Assembly (NCBI RefSeq): GCF_000264765.2 | Contig: NZ_CP006664.1 | Location: 1,426,001 to 1,490,000, forward strand | From: Edwardsiella anguillarum ET080813 | Lineage (GTDB): Bacteria; Pseudomonadota; Gammaproteobacteria; Enterobacterales; Enterobacteriaceae | Direction of reading: 5' to 3' | Length of the DNA: 64,000 nucleotides | Made by a program: the position numbers and the translations under genes | Shown: piece after piece, positions 39,329 to 51,546 of the stretch | How positions within the stretch are numbered: position 1 is the stretch's first letter | How the letters are laid out: each line of letters begins with the position of its first letter | Notes under the pieces: model-generated | Told to the model about the DNA's origin: nothing | Database searches by the model: none | Seen by the model: the letters and a program-made list of their open reading frames with translations, nothing else

Positions 39329-39751
39329 ATGATACGTTCCCCGTCACCGACCGCGATGCTGCTGGTGCTGACCATCGTCTCCGGCACGGTCTGCGCCACC
39401 GATGCGCCAACGCCGGAGGCCCATGAGCCATCCGTTATCAGTATGCGGGCAGCCGAGGCACTGCTGGGCAAACCCAACGTCTATTTCCTTGACGCCAACA
39501 CGCCGGAGATCTGGCAACAGGGGCATATTCCCGGTGCGATCTACATCAACCAGGCCAACTGGCCGGTGCTGCTGCCGGCCGATCGCCGGGCCACGCTGAT
39601 CTTTTACTGTGCCAACCGGCTGTGTATGGCCAGCTACGATGCCGCCGGCACGGCGATGAGCCTCGGCTATCGGCAGGTCTTTCATATGGCGGACGGTATC
39701 TTCGGCTGGATCACCTCCGGCCGCGCCATCGAAAAGGCGGATACCGCATAG
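39329..39751 (+). CDS. periplasmic single-domain rhodanese-like protein
   Basis: 140 residues. A signal peptide (about 1-24, ending VCA-T) is followed by one rhodanese domain: VYFLDANTPEIWQQGHIPGAI is typical, and the active loop is YCANRLCMAS, with the catalytic cysteine probably the first and a second cysteine five residues later. It starts 57 bases after the octaheme gene with CAAGGAG before the ATG, so it belongs to the cassette. A role in handling sulfane sulfur or sulfide near the reductase is inferred. The frame stays open for 41 codons after its TAG stop and ends in tandem TAA codons. Confidence 0.82.
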   Translation: MIRSPSPTAMLLVLTIVSGTVCATDAPTPEAHEPSVISMRAAEALLGKPNVYFLDANTPEIWQQGHIPGAIYINQANWPVLLPADRRATLIFYCANRLCMASYDAAGTAMSLGYRQVFHMADGIFGWITSGRAIEKADTA

Positions 39752-39863
39752 CGTCAGGGTCGCCAGCGGGGCATCTCCGCCCCCGGACGCTGGGCCGCGG
39801 AGGCTCTCCAGAGCGGGGCCGATGATCTGCGGCCGATGCCGCGTCAGGGCGGCGTGTCACCAC

Positions 39864-39888
39864 GGGAGATCAACTAATAATTGATCCC
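39864..39888. terminator. hairpin downstream of the rhodanese gene
   Basis: GGGAGATCAA pairs with TTGATCCC (one bulged A) around a 7-base AT-rich loop. No long T run follows, so it is a possible terminator of the cassette or an operator (inverted GATCAA/TTGATC) near pckA. Confidence 0.4.
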
Positions 39889-40028
39889 GGCAGGGATTAT
39901 CAAAATGGAAGGATCTACCACAAAATGGATTCCGCTGAATTTTTGTTTTTTTGATGACTATCTCGGTTAACAAAAAAGCGACCACATACAGTAAACGCAG
40001 ATAAAAATAACCTACAAGGAGTAGTTCA

Positions 40029-41648
40029 ATGCATGCCAAAGGCTTAACCGCAGCTGATCTCGCCTCCTACGGCATTTCTGACGTTACTGAAATCGTCCAT
40101 AATCCCGATTACGACCTCTTATTCAAGGAAGAAACCGCCCCTGGCCTACAGGGCTATGAACGCGGTACCGTTACCTCTCTGGGCGCCGTTGCCGTGGATA
40201 CCGGTATTTTTACCGGCCGTTCCCCCAAGGATAAGTACCTGGTGCGCGACGACACCACCCGCGATACCGTCTGGTGGTCCGATCAGGGCAAAGGCAAGAA
40301 TGACAACCGCCCGCTGTCGCCGGAAGTCTGGCAGCATCTGAAGGGGCTGGTGACCCGCCAGCTCTCCAACAAGCGCCTGTTCGTCGTCGATGCCTACTGC
40401 GGCGCCAACCCGGACAGCCGCCTGAAGGTCCGCTTTATTACCGAGGTGGCCTGGCAGGCCCACTTCGTCAAAAATATGTTCATCCGTCCAGAGGCGGATG
40501 AACTGGCCGGTTTTGAACCCGATTTCATCGTGATGAACGGTGCCAAATGCACCAATCCGCAGTGGCAGGCGCAGGGGCTGAACTCCGAAAACTTTGTCGC
40601 CTTTAACCTGACCGAACGCATTCAGCTGATCGGGGGAACCTGGTACGGCGGCGAGATGAAGAAGGGGATGTTCTCCATCATGAACTACCTGCTGCCGTTA
40701 AAGGGCATCGCCTCCATGCACTGCTCCGCCAACGTGGGCGAACAGGGCGACGTGGCGATCTTCTTTGGCCTCTCCGGCACCGGGAAAACCACGCTCTCAA
40801 CCGATCCCAAGCGCCGCCTGATCGGCGATGATGAGCACGGCTGGGACGATGACGGCGTGTTTAACTTTGAGGGCGGCTGCTACGCGAAGACCATTAAACT
40901 CTCCGCCGACGCCGAACCCGACATCTACGGCGCCATCACCCGCGATGCGCTGTTGGAAAACGTCACGGTGCGGGCGGATGGCAGCGTCGACTTTGACGAC
41001 GGCAGCAAGACCGAAAACACCCGCGTCTCCTACCCCATCTACCACATCAAAAACATCGTGAAGCCGGTATCCAAAGCCGGGGCGGCCAAGAAGGTCATTT
41101 TCCTTACCGCCGACGCCTTCGGCGTCCTGCCGCCGGTCTCCCGCCTGACCGCGGATCAGACGCAGTATCACTTCCTGTCCGGCTTCACGGCCAAGCTGGC
41201 CGGTACCGAACGCGGCGTAACCGAACCGACGCAGACCTTCTCCGCCTGCTTCGGCGCCGCATTCCTGACGCTGCACCCCACCCAGTACGCCGAGGTGCTG
41301 GTCAAACGGATGCAGGCGGCCGGGGCTCAGGCCTACCTGGTCAACACCGGCTGGAACGGCAGCGGCAAACGGATCTCCATCCAGGATACCCGCGCCATTA
41401 TCGATGCCATCCTCAACGGCGATATCGATCGGGTGGAAACCTTTACTCTGCCGATCTTTAACCTGGCGGTGCCGACCGAGCTGCCCGGCGTCAATCCGGC
41501 GATCCTCGATCCGCGCGATACCTACGCCAATCGCGAGCAATGGCAAGAGAAGGCTCAGGATCTGGCGCAGCGTTTCATCGCCAACTTTGACAAGTACACC
41601 GATACGCCGGCGGGCGCCGCGCTGGTTCACGCTGGCCCCCAGCGCTAG
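40029..41648 (+). CDS. pckA: phosphoenolpyruvate carboxykinase (ATP)
   Basis: 539 residues (E. coli 540). It converts oxaloacetate and ATP to phosphoenolpyruvate, ADP and CO2 in gluconeogenesis. Motifs: [41 protein letters not shown] with the kinase P-loop, and the [24 protein letters not shown] metal-binding region (two stretches). CAAGGAG precedes the ATG. The upstream gap (39889-40028) is AT-rich and should hold its promoter; no clear CRP site was found. Confidence 0.97.
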   Translation: MHAKGLTAADLASYGISDVTEIVHNPDYDLLFKEETAPGLQGYERGTVTSLGAVAVDTGIFTGRSPKDKYLVRDDTTRDTVWWSDQGKGKNDNRPLSPEVWQHLKGLVTRQLSNKRLFVVDAYCGANPDSRLKVRFITEVAWQAHFVKNMFIRPEADELAGFEPDFIVMNGAKCTNPQWQAQGLNSENFVAFNLTERIQLIGGTWYGGEMKKGMFSIMNYLLPLKGIASMHCSANVGEQGDVAIFFGLSGTGKTTLSTDPKRRLIGDDEHGWDDDGVFNFEGGCYAKTIKLSADAEPDIYGAITRDALLENVTVRADGSVDFDDGSKTENTRVSYPIYHIKNIVKPVSKAGAAKKVIFLTADAFGVLPPVSRLTADQTQYHFLSGFTAKLAGTERGVTEPTQTFSACFGAAFLTLHPTQYAEVLVKRMQAAGAQAYLVNTGWNGSGKRISIQDTRAIIDAILNGDIDRVETFTLPIFNLAVPTELPGVNPAILDPRDTYANREQWQEKAQDLAQRFIANFDKYTDTPAGAALVHAGPQR

Positions 41649-41680
41649 CTCACGCCCACGCGGAGATACGCCGCCGACGT

Positions 41681-41709
41681 AAAAAAGGATGCCCCAGGGC
41701 ATCCTTTTT
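41681..41709. terminator. bidirectional terminator between pckA and envZ
   Basis: AAAAAAGGATGCCC/GGGCATCCTTTTT: an 8-bp stem with A and T runs on opposite sides, between convergent pckA and envZ. Confidence 0.92.
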
Positions 41710-41736
41710 ACTGTCCAGAGGCTCTCTGGCGGTGCA

Positions 41737-43838
<2,102 letters not shown>

Positions 43839-44178
43839 GGTTTACTCCCAAAGGCAGAAAGCCCGGTGCTTATCTGTATAGCGGTATATGGCAATCAGGT
43901 TATGGGCCGCCGATATCGCGCGCACCCCAAGCGATCTATTGTCAGAAAAGTCTCTTTATTCAGACAGCAGATAATGGTTTATATTCTAGCCTAAATTGTT
44001 ACAAAGGTTATTTATCTTATGCTTACGCGAGCTTGAATGCACCATCACGCCATTTATTCGCCCACGCGGGCAAAATGGGATAGGCTGTGCTGCGCCGCCG
44101 CGCGCGCAGCGCCTGCGTAATGACAGGGCCGCACGGCGCGGCACTGGACGATGTGGCATCCACTTCAGGTTATAACAG
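43839..44178. other. intergenic region ompR-greB (340 bases)
   Basis: No gene was seen. It lies between divergent ompR and greB and should contain both promoters. The ompR side is AT-rich (43960-44020); the greB side has a GC-rich stretch of alternating GCGC near 44090-44115 that could fold. Confidence 0.5.
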
Positions 44179-44655
44179 ATGAAAACCCCGCTGATTACCC
44201 GAGAAGGTTACGAAAAACTCAAACAGGAGCTGGATTACCTGTGGCGCGAAGAACGCCCGGAGGTCACCAAAAAGGTGACCTGGGCAGCGAGCCTGGGCGA
44301 TCGCAGCGAAAACGCAGATTATCAGTACAACAAGAAGCGCCTGCGCGAAATTGACAGACGCGTACGTTATCTGAGTAAGTGCATGAGTATACTTAAAATT
44401 GTCGATTACTCCCCACAGCAAGACGGTAAGGTCTTCTTCGGCGCCTGGGTCGAGGTGGAAAACGAACGGGGCGATATCAAGCGCTTTCGCATCGTCGGCT
44501 ATGATGAAATCTTTGGCCGTAACGACTATATCTCCATTGACTCGCCGATGGCCCGCGCGCTGCTGAAAAAAGAGGTGGGCGATGCCGCGACCGTGGCAAC
44601 GCCGCAGGGTGACGCAGAGTGGTATGTCAATGCCATCGACTACGTCACGCCATAG
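44179..44655 (+). CDS. greB: transcription elongation factor GreB
   Basis: 158 residues, equal to E. coli. GreB enters the RNA polymerase secondary channel and triggers cleavage of backtracked RNA. The N-terminal coiled coil (about 1-75) carries the acidic tip in SLGDRSENADYQYNKKR, with the conserved D and E; the C-terminal FKBP-like domain (about 80-158) includes PMARALLKKEVGDAA. Divergent from ompR, as in E. coli. Confidence 0.96.
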   Translation: MKTPLITREGYEKLKQELDYLWREERPEVTKKVTWAASLGDRSENADYQYNKKRLREIDRRVRYLSKCMSILKIVDYSPQQDGKVFFGAWVEVENERGDIKRFRIVGYDEIFGRNDYISIDSPMARALLKKEVGDAATVATPQGDAEWYVNAIDYVTP

Positions 44656-44737
44656 TCCGCCCGCGCGGGCTGGTATTTTCTTGGCTGACTCCGTATAACG
44701 GGGACTTGGCTTTTATCCATCAAGACTATCTAACGCT

Positions 44738-47077
44738 ATGAATGACGCATTAAGCCGTATTATCGCAACAGAACTGCAGGCGCGTACTGAGCAGGTTGAC
44801 GCCGCCATCCGCCTGCTGGACGAAGGCAATACCGTGCCGTTTATCGCACGCTACCGCAAAGAAGTTACCGGCGGGCTGGACGATACACAGCTGCGTCAGC
44901 TGGAGAGCCGCCTGATTTACCTGCGGGAGCTGGAGGAGCGCCGCGCCACCATCCTTAAGTCGATCGCAGAACAGGGTAAGCTGGATGCGCCGCTGGAAAG
45001 CGCCATCCGCACCACCCAAAGTAAAACCGAACTGGAAGATCTCTATCTCCCCTATAAGCCGAAGCGGCGTACCCGGGGACAAATCGCCATCGAGGCCGGG
45101 CTGGCGCCGCTGGCCGATACGCTGTGGCAGCAGCCGCAGCACGATCCGCAGACCCTAGCGCTACGGTATGTCGATGCCGAAAAAGGGGTGGCCGACGCCA
45201 AGGCGGCGCTGGACGGCGCCCGCTATATCCTGATGGAGCGCTTTGCCGAAGACGCCGCGCTGCTGGGCAAAGTGCGCGACTACCTGTGGAAAAATGCCCA
45301 TCTGGTCTCACGGGTCAATGAAGACAAAGAGGACGAAGGCGCCAAGTTTCGCGACTACTTCGACCACCATGAGCCTCTCGCCGCCGTGCCCTCCCACCGG
45401 GCGCTGGCGATGTTCCGCGGACGTAACGAGGGCATTTTACAGCTCTCCCTCAACCCCGACCCGCAGTGCGACGAGCCGCCGAAAGAGAGCTATGGCGAAC
45501 AGATTGTCTGCGATCATCTCGGGCTACGATTGACGCAGGCGCCGGCGGATGCCTGGCGCAAGGCCGTGGTCAGCTGGACCTGGCGCATCAAGGTGCTGCT
45601 GCACCTGGAAACCGAGCTGATGGGCACCCTGCGCGAGCGGGCAGAAGATGAGGCCATCAACGTGTTCGCCCGTAACCTGCACGATCTGCTGATGGCGGCG
45701 CCGGCCGGGCTGCGCGCGACCATGGGCCTGGATCCTGGCCTGCGTACCGGGGTCAAGGTGGCCGTCGTCGACGCCACCGGTAAGCTGGTTGCCACCGACA
45801 CAATTTATCCGCATACCGGTCAGGCGGCCAAGGCAGCCGTCAGCGTGGCTAACCTGTGCCAAAAGCACGGCGTCGAACTGGTGGCCATCGGTAACGGCAC
45901 GGCGTCGCGCGAGACGGATCGCTTCTATGCCGACGTACAGCGTCAGTTCCCGCAGGTGACGGCCCAGAAGGTGATCGTCAGCGAAGCGGGCGCCTCGGTC
46001 TACTCCGCCTCCGAACTGGCGGCGCAGGAGTTTCCCGAGCTGGATGTTTCCCTGCGCGGCGCCGTCTCTATCGCCCGTCGCCTGCAGGATCCGCTGGCGG
46101 AGCTGGTGAAGATCGATCCCAAATCCATCGGCGTGGGTCAGTACCAGCACGACGTCAGCCAAAGCCTGCTTGCTCGCAAGCTGGATGCCGTAGTAGAGGA
46201 CTGCGTCAATGCCGTGGGCGTCGACCTGAATACCGCCTCGGTCGCGCTGCTGACCCGGGTGGCGGGCTTGAGCCGCCTGATGGCCCAGAACATCGTCAGC
46301 TGGCGCGACGCCAACGGCCGCTTTTCCAATCGCGAACAGCTGCTTAAGGTCAGCCGGCTTGGGCCCAAAGCCTTCGAACAGTGCGCGGGCTTCCTGCGGA
46401 TCACCCACGGAGATAACCCGCTGGATGCCTCTACGGTGCACCCAGAGGCCTACCCGGTGGTTGAGCGGATCCTGGCGAAAACCGAGCAGAGCCTGGCGAT
46501 GCTGATGGGGAACCCCGATGCGCTGCGCGGCCTGAGCCCGAAAGCCTTCACCGATGAGCGTTTCGGGGTACCGACCGTCAGCGATATTCTGCGTGAGCTG
46601 GAAAAGCCGGGGCGCGACCCGCGTCCGGAATTTAAAACCGCCACGTTTGCCGAAGGGGTAGAGACCCTGGCCGATCTCAGCATCGGCATGATCCTAGAGG
46701 GAACGGTCACCAACGTCACCAACTTTGGCGCCTTTGTCGATATCGGCGTACATCAGGACGGCCTGGTGCATATCTCCTCTCTCGCCCATAAGTTTGTTGA
46801 CGATCCGCACAAGGTGGTTAAAGCCGGCGACATCGTTAAGGTGAAAGTCCTCGAGGTCGATCAGGCCCGCCGACGCATCGCCCTGACGATGCGTCTGGAT
46901 GAGCAGCCCGGCGAAGGCGGCGGCCGTCGCTCATCGGCCGATCGCAGCGGTGAACGCGCCCGGCCGGGGCAGCGTCCGGTGCGCACGGGCCACGGCCGCG
47001 CCGAGCGCCCGGGAAGCAGCGGCAACAGCGCCATGGGGGATGCCCTGGCGGCAGCGCTGGGCAAAAACAAGCGCTGA
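44738..47077 (+). CDS. tex: Tex family RNA-binding transcription accessory protein
   Basis: 779 residues (E. coli YhgF 773). Tex N-terminal domain (1-190), a YqgF/RNase H-like domain (about 325-440, [16 protein letters not shown]), helix-hairpin-helix units (about 490-570, [19 protein letters not shown]) and a C-terminal S1 domain (about 650-722, [21 protein letters not shown]). The tail (723-779) is rich in R, G and S and is poorly conserved. Role in transcription or RNA turnover; exact function is unsettled. Confidence 0.94.
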   Translation: MNDALSRIIATELQARTEQVDAAIRLLDEGNTVPFIARYRKEVTGGLDDTQLRQLESRLIYLRELEERRATILKSIAEQGKLDAPLESAIRTTQSKTELEDLYLPYKPKRRTRGQIAIEAGLAPLADTLWQQPQHDPQTLALRYVDAEKGVADAKAALDGARYILMERFAEDAALLGKVRDYLWKNAHLVSRVNEDKEDEGAKFRDYFDHHEPLAAVPSHRALAMFRGRNEGILQLSLNPDPQCDEPPKESYGEQIVCDHLGLRLTQAPADAWRKAVVSWTWRIKVLLHLETELMGTLRERAEDEAINVFARNLHDLLMAAPAGLRATMGLDPGLRTGVKVAVVDATGKLVATDTIYPHTGQAAKAAVSVANLCQKHGVELVAIGNGTASRETDRFYADVQRQFPQVTAQKVIVSEAGASVYSASELAAQEFPELDVSLRGAVSIARRLQDPLAELVKIDPKSIGVGQYQHDVSQSLLARKLDAVVEDCVNAVGVDLNTASVALLTRVAGLSRLMAQNIVSWRDANGRFSNREQLLKVSRLGPKAFEQCAGFLRITHGDNPLDASTVHPEAYPVVERILAKTEQSLAMLMGNPDALRGLSPKAFTDERFGVPTVSDILRELEKPGRDPRPEFKTATFAEGVETLADLSIGMILEGTVTNVTNFGAFVDIGVHQDGLVHISSLAHKFVDDPHKVVKAGDIVKVKVLEVDQARRRIALTMRLDEQPGEGGGRRSSADRSGERARPGQRPVRTGHGRAERPGSSGNSAMGDALAAALGKNKR

Positions 47078-47083
47078 CAGCGA

Positions 47084-47111
47084 CGTCACGCCCCCGCCGT
47101 GGGGCGTGACG
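47084..47111. terminator. perfect 11-bp hairpin after tex
   Basis: CGTCACGCCCC pairs with GGGGCGTGACG around a 6-base loop, 7 bases past the tex stop. There is no T run, so it may protect the mRNA end or terminate with a factor. Confidence 0.55.
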
Positions 47112-47681
47112 CTCATCACATAATGCAAATCTAAATGAGACTTCATCGCAATTTCATAATCTTGCCCTCCGCTCGCCGCGCGGAAATGTAATGAAAGTGT
47201 TACGTAAAGTTACCCCGCGCCGCGCGCCCCCCGCCTCGGCGCTGACCGTCATCCCGCGCAGCGCGCCTTTTCATCCACTGGATGAATATCCTATATCAAC
47301 ATAATATTATTGAATAAATTGTCGAAATGACGCTCTTTCTCCGCCGCTCACGACGACGGGTAGCATACGATGGCACTGGCGCCCCCCAATCCCACACAAA
47401 AAATAGGCACATTCCATTAACCATTTTAACGAATGATTCTCATTTGCGGACTGTTTAAAATAGTGCTAAAACACAGCCATAGTAAGGACGGTAGCCGCCT
47501 TAGCGTACGGCGCCGTTGACGTAAGCCGTGTGACGCTCGGCTTGAAACACAGATGAAAACAATTATCAGTTTTATTATACTGCGTGTTCACCCAGGCGCC
47601 CTCTCCAGCCAACACTATGCCGCCGGCGTCCCCGAGTGAAGGCTCAGCGCAATGACTGTCGTAATCAGTAAGAAGGTTTAT
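47112..47681. other. intergenic region tex-feoA (570 bases)
   Basis: No convincing gene was seen; an 80-codon minus-strand reading frame (47466-47708) overlaps the feoA start and lacks recognisable features. The region holds the Fur box at 47429-47447 and a TAAAAT -10-like hexamer at 47456-47461, giving feoABC a leader of about 200 bases. Confidence 0.6.
47429..47447 (+). promoter_or_regulatory. Fur box of feoABC
   Basis: ACGAATGATTCTCATTTGC matches 12 of 19 positions of the Fur consensus GATAATGATAATCATTATC, with the inner AATGAT-TCATT arms intact. It overlaps the expected -35 position of the TAAAAT -10 element at 47456-47461. Repression by Fur-Fe(II) is inferred. Confidence 0.7.
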
Positions 47682-47969
47682 ATGCATCGGCTTCTTCCGG
47701 GTCATCAATACAAAATATTGGGCTTTTCACCGAATATCAGTCCGGCCTACCGTCAAAAGCTGCTCTCGCTGGGATTCCTGCCCGGCTCGCCGTTTACGGT
47801 GGTGCGTATCGCGCCGCTGGGCGACCCCATTGAGGTCAAGGCGCGCCGGGTCAGCCTGGTGCTGCGTAAGAAAGATCTCGCACTGCTGAATATTGAACCG
47901 ATGGGTGAACCGCAGCCTGCGCCGCAGAGCGCGGCCGTCGCCACCATCGGCGCGCAGCAGCGCGCCTGA
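47682..47969 (+). CDS. feoA: ferrous iron transport protein FeoA
   Basis: 95 residues, longer than E. coli FeoA (75) by a Pro/Ala/Gln-rich tail after LLNIEPMGE. An SH3-like cytoplasmic protein ([31 protein letters not shown] is the conserved core, about 18-48) needed for FeoB function. The start [15 protein letters not shown] was chosen for AGAAGG seven bases before; an upstream in-frame start adds residues unlike the family. First gene of feoABC. Confidence 0.94.
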   Translation: MHRLLPGHQYKILGFSPNISPAYRQKLLSLGFLPGSPFTVVRIAPLGDPIEVKARRVSLVLRKKDLALLNIEPMGEPQPAPQSAAVATIGAQQRA

Positions 47970-48068
47970 ACGCACCGCATAGCCACCTTCATCGGCATAT
48001 GCTCAAGGGATAGCGCGGGCGAGCCACGCCCGTGCCAGTGTCTGTCTTCGCCAAAAAAACAGTAAATT

Positions 48069-50384
48069 ATGAAACAATTGACCATCGGGTTAATCGGTAA
48101 CCCCAACTCAGGGAAAACCACGCTGTTCAACCAGCTGACCGGCGCGCGCCAGCGCGTAGGCAACTGGGCCGGCGTCACCGTCGAACGTAAAGAGGGGCAG
48201 TTCGCGACGCCCCAGCATCAGGTCAAGCTGGTCGATCTGCCCGGTACCTATTCGCTGACCACCATCTCCGAACAGACCTCGCTGGATGAGCAGATCGCCT
48301 GTCATTACATCCTCAGCGGCGACGCAGACCTGATCGTCAACGTGGTGGATGCAGCAAACCTGGAACGTAACCTTTACCTGACGCTCCAGCTGCTGGAGCT
48401 GGGTATCCCCTGCATCGTCGCGCTCAACATGCTGGACATCGCCCGCAGCCAGCAGATTGAGATCGACATCGACGCCCTATCCAAGCGCCTGGGCTGCCCG
48501 GTGATCCCGATGGTCTCTACCCGCAGCGAGGGGATCTGCGCCCTGAAGCGAGCCATCGACATGCCGCCGGTCTGTGCGGTGGAGGCGCTGGTTGACTATC
48601 CCCCGCTACTGCTGAGCCAGGTCGATCGCCTGTCGCAGGTGATGCCCGACTCCCTGACCATGCAGCAGCGCCGCTGGATTTCCCTGCAGCTGCTGGAGGG
48701 CGATATCTACAGCTCCTCGCGGGCCAGCAACGCGCTGGCGCTGCTGCCGGAGGTGCGCGACACCCTGCAGCGTACCCTGAACGAAGATCCGGCGCTGATC
48801 ATCGCCAACGCCCGCTACCAAAGCATCACCGATATCTGCGATGCCGTCAGTAACAGCCAGCAGGCGCAGCCCAACCACCTGACGGAAAAGCTCGACCGGG
48901 TGATCCTAAACCGCTGGCTGGGGATCCCCATCTTCTTGCTGGTGATGTACCTGATGTTCCTGCTGGCCATCAACATCGGCGGGGCACTGCAGCCCCTGTT
49001 TGACATTGGCTCCGCCACCCTGTTTATTCAGGGGATCCAGTGGCTGGGGGCAACCCTGAACTTCCCCGACTGGCTGACCATTTTCCTAGCCCAAGGGGTC
49101 GGCGGCGGGATCAATACCGTACTACCGCTGGTGCCGCAGATCGGCATGATGTACCTGTTCCTCTCCTTTCTGGAGGACTCCGGCTACATGGCCCGCGCGG
49201 CGTTTGTCGTCGACAAGATGATGCAGGCGCTGGGGCTGCCCGGGAAATCCTTTGTCCCGCTGATCGTCGGATTCGGCTGTAACGTTCCCTCCGTGATGGG
49301 GGCGCGAACCCTGGATGCACCGCGTGAACGGCTGATCACCGTACTGATGGCACCCTTTATGTCCTGCGGCGCACGGCTGGCCATCTTTGCCGTCTTCTCC
49401 GCCGCCTTCTTTGGCCAGAACGGCGCATTCGTCGTGTTCTCGCTGTACCTGCTGGGTATCGTGATGGCCATCCTGACCGGGCTGATGCTGAAGCATACCC
49501 TGATGCGCGGGGAGTCCTCGCCGTTCGTCATGGAGATGCCGGTCTACCACGTACCCCATCTCAAAAGTCTGCTGCTGCAGACCTGGCAGCGCCTGAAGGG
49601 CTTTGTGATCCGCGCCGGCCGCGTGATCATCATCGTCAGTATCTTTATCGGCGCGCTGAACAGCTTCTCCTTCAGCGGTAAGCCGGTCAGCGACCTCAAC
49701 GATTCCGCGCTGGCCACGACCAGTAAAGTGTTGACGCCGCTGCTGCAGCCGATTGGCGTCAAAGAGGACAACTGGCAGGCCACCGTCGGTCTGGTGACCG
49801 GCGCCATGGCCAAAGAGGTAGTCGTCGGCACCCTGAACACCCTGTATACCGCCGAACATATCAATGAAGAAACGTTCGATCCGCAGAGCTATAGCCTGGC
49901 CGGCGGCCTGAAAGAGGCGCTGGATGAGACGTGGCAGGGGCTGAAGGATACCTTCAGTATCAGCGTCCTCTCCAACCCCATCGAAGCCAGCAAGGGCGAC
50001 GGTGAAATGGGCAGCGGTTCCATGGGGGTAATGAGCAGCAAATTTGGCAGCGCCAGCGCCGCCTATGCCTACCTGATCTTCGTGCTGCTGTACGTCCCCT
50101 GCGTATCGGTCATGGGCGCCATCGCCCGTGAAAGCAGCCGCGGCTGGATGCTGTTCTCCATCGGCTGGGGGCTGAACGTAGCCTATTCACTGGCGACCCT
50201 GTACTACCAGGTGGTCAACTTCAGCGCCCATCCGGACTACAGCCTGATCGCCATCAGCATCGTCATACTATTTAACCTGGCGCTGCTGATCGTACTGCGC
50301 CGCTCTCGCGAACGGGTTACCGTGCGCCTGAGCAACGCCGCCAGCGCCAGCTGCTGCTGCAATAATAGCGGCAGCTGCCACTGA
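48069..50384 (+). CDS. feoB: ferrous iron transporter FeoB
   Basis: 771 residues (E. coli 773). The N-terminal G domain has GNPNSGKTT (G1, residues 10-18), VDLPGTYSL (G3) and ALNMLD (G4); a regulatory helical domain (about 170-260) follows, then gate repeats and about 11 membrane segments (from about 280). The C-terminus ends in a cysteine-rich CCCNNSGSCH tail. It imports Fe(II) across the inner membrane under anaerobic or acidic conditions. Confidence 0.98.
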   Translation: MKQLTIGLIGNPNSGKTTLFNQLTGARQRVGNWAGVTVERKEGQFATPQHQVKLVDLPGTYSLTTISEQTSLDEQIACHYILSGDADLIVNVVDAANLERNLYLTLQLLELGIPCIVALNMLDIARSQQIEIDIDALSKRLGCPVIPMVSTRSEGICALKRAIDMPPVCAVEALVDYPPLLLSQVDRLSQVMPDSLTMQQRRWISLQLLEGDIYSSSRASNALALLPEVRDTLQRTLNEDPALIIANARYQSITDICDAVSNSQQAQPNHLTEKLDRVILNRWLGIPIFLLVMYLMFLLAINIGGALQPLFDIGSATLFIQGIQWLGATLNFPDWLTIFLAQGVGGGINTVLPLVPQIGMMYLFLSFLEDSGYMARAAFVVDKMMQALGLPGKSFVPLIVGFGCNVPSVMGARTLDAPRERLITVLMAPFMSCGARLAIFAVFSAAFFGQNGAFVVFSLYLLGIVMAILTGLMLKHTLMRGESSPFVMEMPVYHVPHLKSLLLQTWQRLKGFVIRAGRVIIIVSIFIGALNSFSFSGKPVSDLNDSALATTSKVLTPLLQPIGVKEDNWQATVGLVTGAMAKEVVVGTLNTLYTAEHINEETFDPQSYSLAGGLKEALDETWQGLKDTFSISVLSNPIEASKGDGEMGSGSMGVMSSKFGSASAAYAYLIFVLLYVPCVSVMGAIARESSRGWMLFSIGWGLNVAYSLATLYYQVVNFSAHPDYSLIAISIVILFNLALLIVLRRSRERVTVRLSNAASASCCCNNSGSCH

Positions 50385-50402
50385 TCCCCCTAACGGAGCG
50401 CC

Positions 50403-50654
50403 ATGATGACTACCTTACTGCAAGTCCGGGATACCGTCGCACTGCATGGGCGCATTGAGCTACAGCGCCTGTGCCGTGAGGTCGGCGGTACGCCGGCCCT
50501 GGTACGCGCCATGCTGGAGCGCCTGGAGCACATGGGATGTGTGGAAAAGGTCGATGATATGGATAGCGGATGCCTGAGCGGCAGCTGTAAAGGCTGCCCC
50601 GAAGCGCAGAAAAAATGTGAAACCGTCGTCTATCGGATACGCACGCTGCACTAA
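50403..50654 (+). CDS. feoC: FeoC iron-sulfur winged-helix protein
   Basis: 83 residues (E. coli 78). Winged-helix N-terminus (LLQVRDTVALHGRIELQRLCREVG) and a wing with four cysteines, C-x4-C-x2-C-x5-C in CLSGSCKGCPEAQKKC, which bind an oxygen-labile cluster. FeoC protects FeoB from proteolysis in low oxygen. It starts 18 bases after feoB and is followed by a strong terminator. Confidence 0.94.
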   Translation: MMTTLLQVRDTVALHGRIELQRLCREVGGTPALVRAMLERLEHMGCVEKVDDMDSGCLSGSCKGCPEAQKKCETVVYRIRTLH

Positions 50655-50687
50655 ACGCGCGCCGTAGCCATTGACGCCCCTCGACAG

Positions 50688-50714
50688 GCAGCCGCAGATG
50701 CGGCTGCTTTTTTT
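50688..50714 (+). terminator. intrinsic terminator of feoABC
   Basis: GCAGCCGC pairs with GCGGCTGC across AGAT, followed by seven T. Confidence 0.93.
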
Positions 50715-50725
50715 GTCTCATCCCA

Positions 50726-51502
50726 TCATGCCGACGCCCCGCCGGCAAAATCACACAGCGCGGCGCAAAACGGCGCGGGATGAGAGATAAAGGGGGCATG
50801 GGCGGCACCGGGAATAATCAGCGAGCGACCGCGCGGGCTGAGCGCATCCACCAGCGGCACCACCCGGCGCGGAACCAGGCCGTCCAGCGCGCCATAGAGG
50901 CGCAGCCACGGCGGCGCCAGCGTCGCCAGCTGTGGGCGCAGATCGGTTTCGCGCAGCAGGGACAGCCCCCCGTTCAAGACTGCCGCCGACGGCATCGGCT
51001 GCGCCAGCACCACCGACTTCAGCGCGCGGGCATCCTGCCGGGCGCTGTCTGTCCCCAGCGTCTGCAGCGCCAGAAAACGCTCCACCGTACGCTGAAAATC
51101 ATCACGCAGCTGTGATTGAAAATGATGCAGCACATCGCCACGGATCCCCGGCCACGCCGTCTGCGCCGTAAAACAGGGCGAAGAGGCGACGGTGATTAAA
51201 CCGCTGACCCGCTGCGGGTGATGCAGGGCCGCCTGAGTCGCGACGAGCCCCCCCAGCGACCAGCCCAGCCATAGCGCCCGCTCCGGCGCCTGCGCCAGCA
51301 CCCGCTGCGTCATCTCCGCCAGCGAATACGGCGTATCGCCGCCGCTGCGCCCATAGCCGGGCAGATCGACCAGGTGCAGGCGAAACTGCGCAGAGAGCTG
51401 GGGGACAATGCAACGCCACACTTCGGCATTCAGTCCCCAGCCGTGCAGCAGCACAAGATCGCGCTTACCCGCGCCGCAGGTATGCCAAAACAGCGCACTC
51501 AT
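50726..51502 (-). CDS. bioH: pimeloyl-[acyl-carrier protein] methyl ester esterase BioH
   Basis: 258 residues (E. coli 256). An alpha/beta hydrolase that demethylates pimeloyl-ACP methyl ester in biotin synthesis. Nucleophile Ser82 in GWSLGG, acid in [10 protein letters not shown], base His in [11 protein letters not shown]; the lid has the usual length. It is divergent from gntX as in E. coli. Confidence 0.95.
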   Translation of the reverse strand: MSALFWHTCGAGKRDLVLLHGWGLNAEVWRCIVPQLSAQFRLHLVDLPGYGRSGGDTPYSLAEMTQRVLAQAPERALWLGWSLGGLVATQAALHHPQRVSGLITVASSPCFTAQTAWPGIRGDVLHHFQSQLRDDFQRTVERFLALQTLGTDSARQDARALKSVVLAQPMPSAAVLNGGLSLLRETDLRPQLATLAPPWLRLYGALDGLVPRRVVPLVDALSPRGRSLIIPGAAHAPFISHPAPFCAALCDFAGGASA

Positions 51503-51546
51503 CGGTTATGGTCTCCTTTCACCTTGGACCTTTCAGGACGGTGCCT

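Noticed and set aside
39889-40028. CRP site upstream of pckA
   Set aside because: pckA is CRP-controlled in E. coli, but no TGTGA-N6-TCACA-like sequence with fewer than three mismatches was found.
47281-47320. FNR site in the feo leader
   Set aside because: TTGAT-like halves occur (near GATATAGGATAT on the minus strand), but the second half matches only two of five bases.
47466-47708. 80-codon minus-strand frame in the tex-feoA gap
   Set aside because: It covers the feoA leader and start, has no good ribosome binding site that I could see and no recognisable motif.
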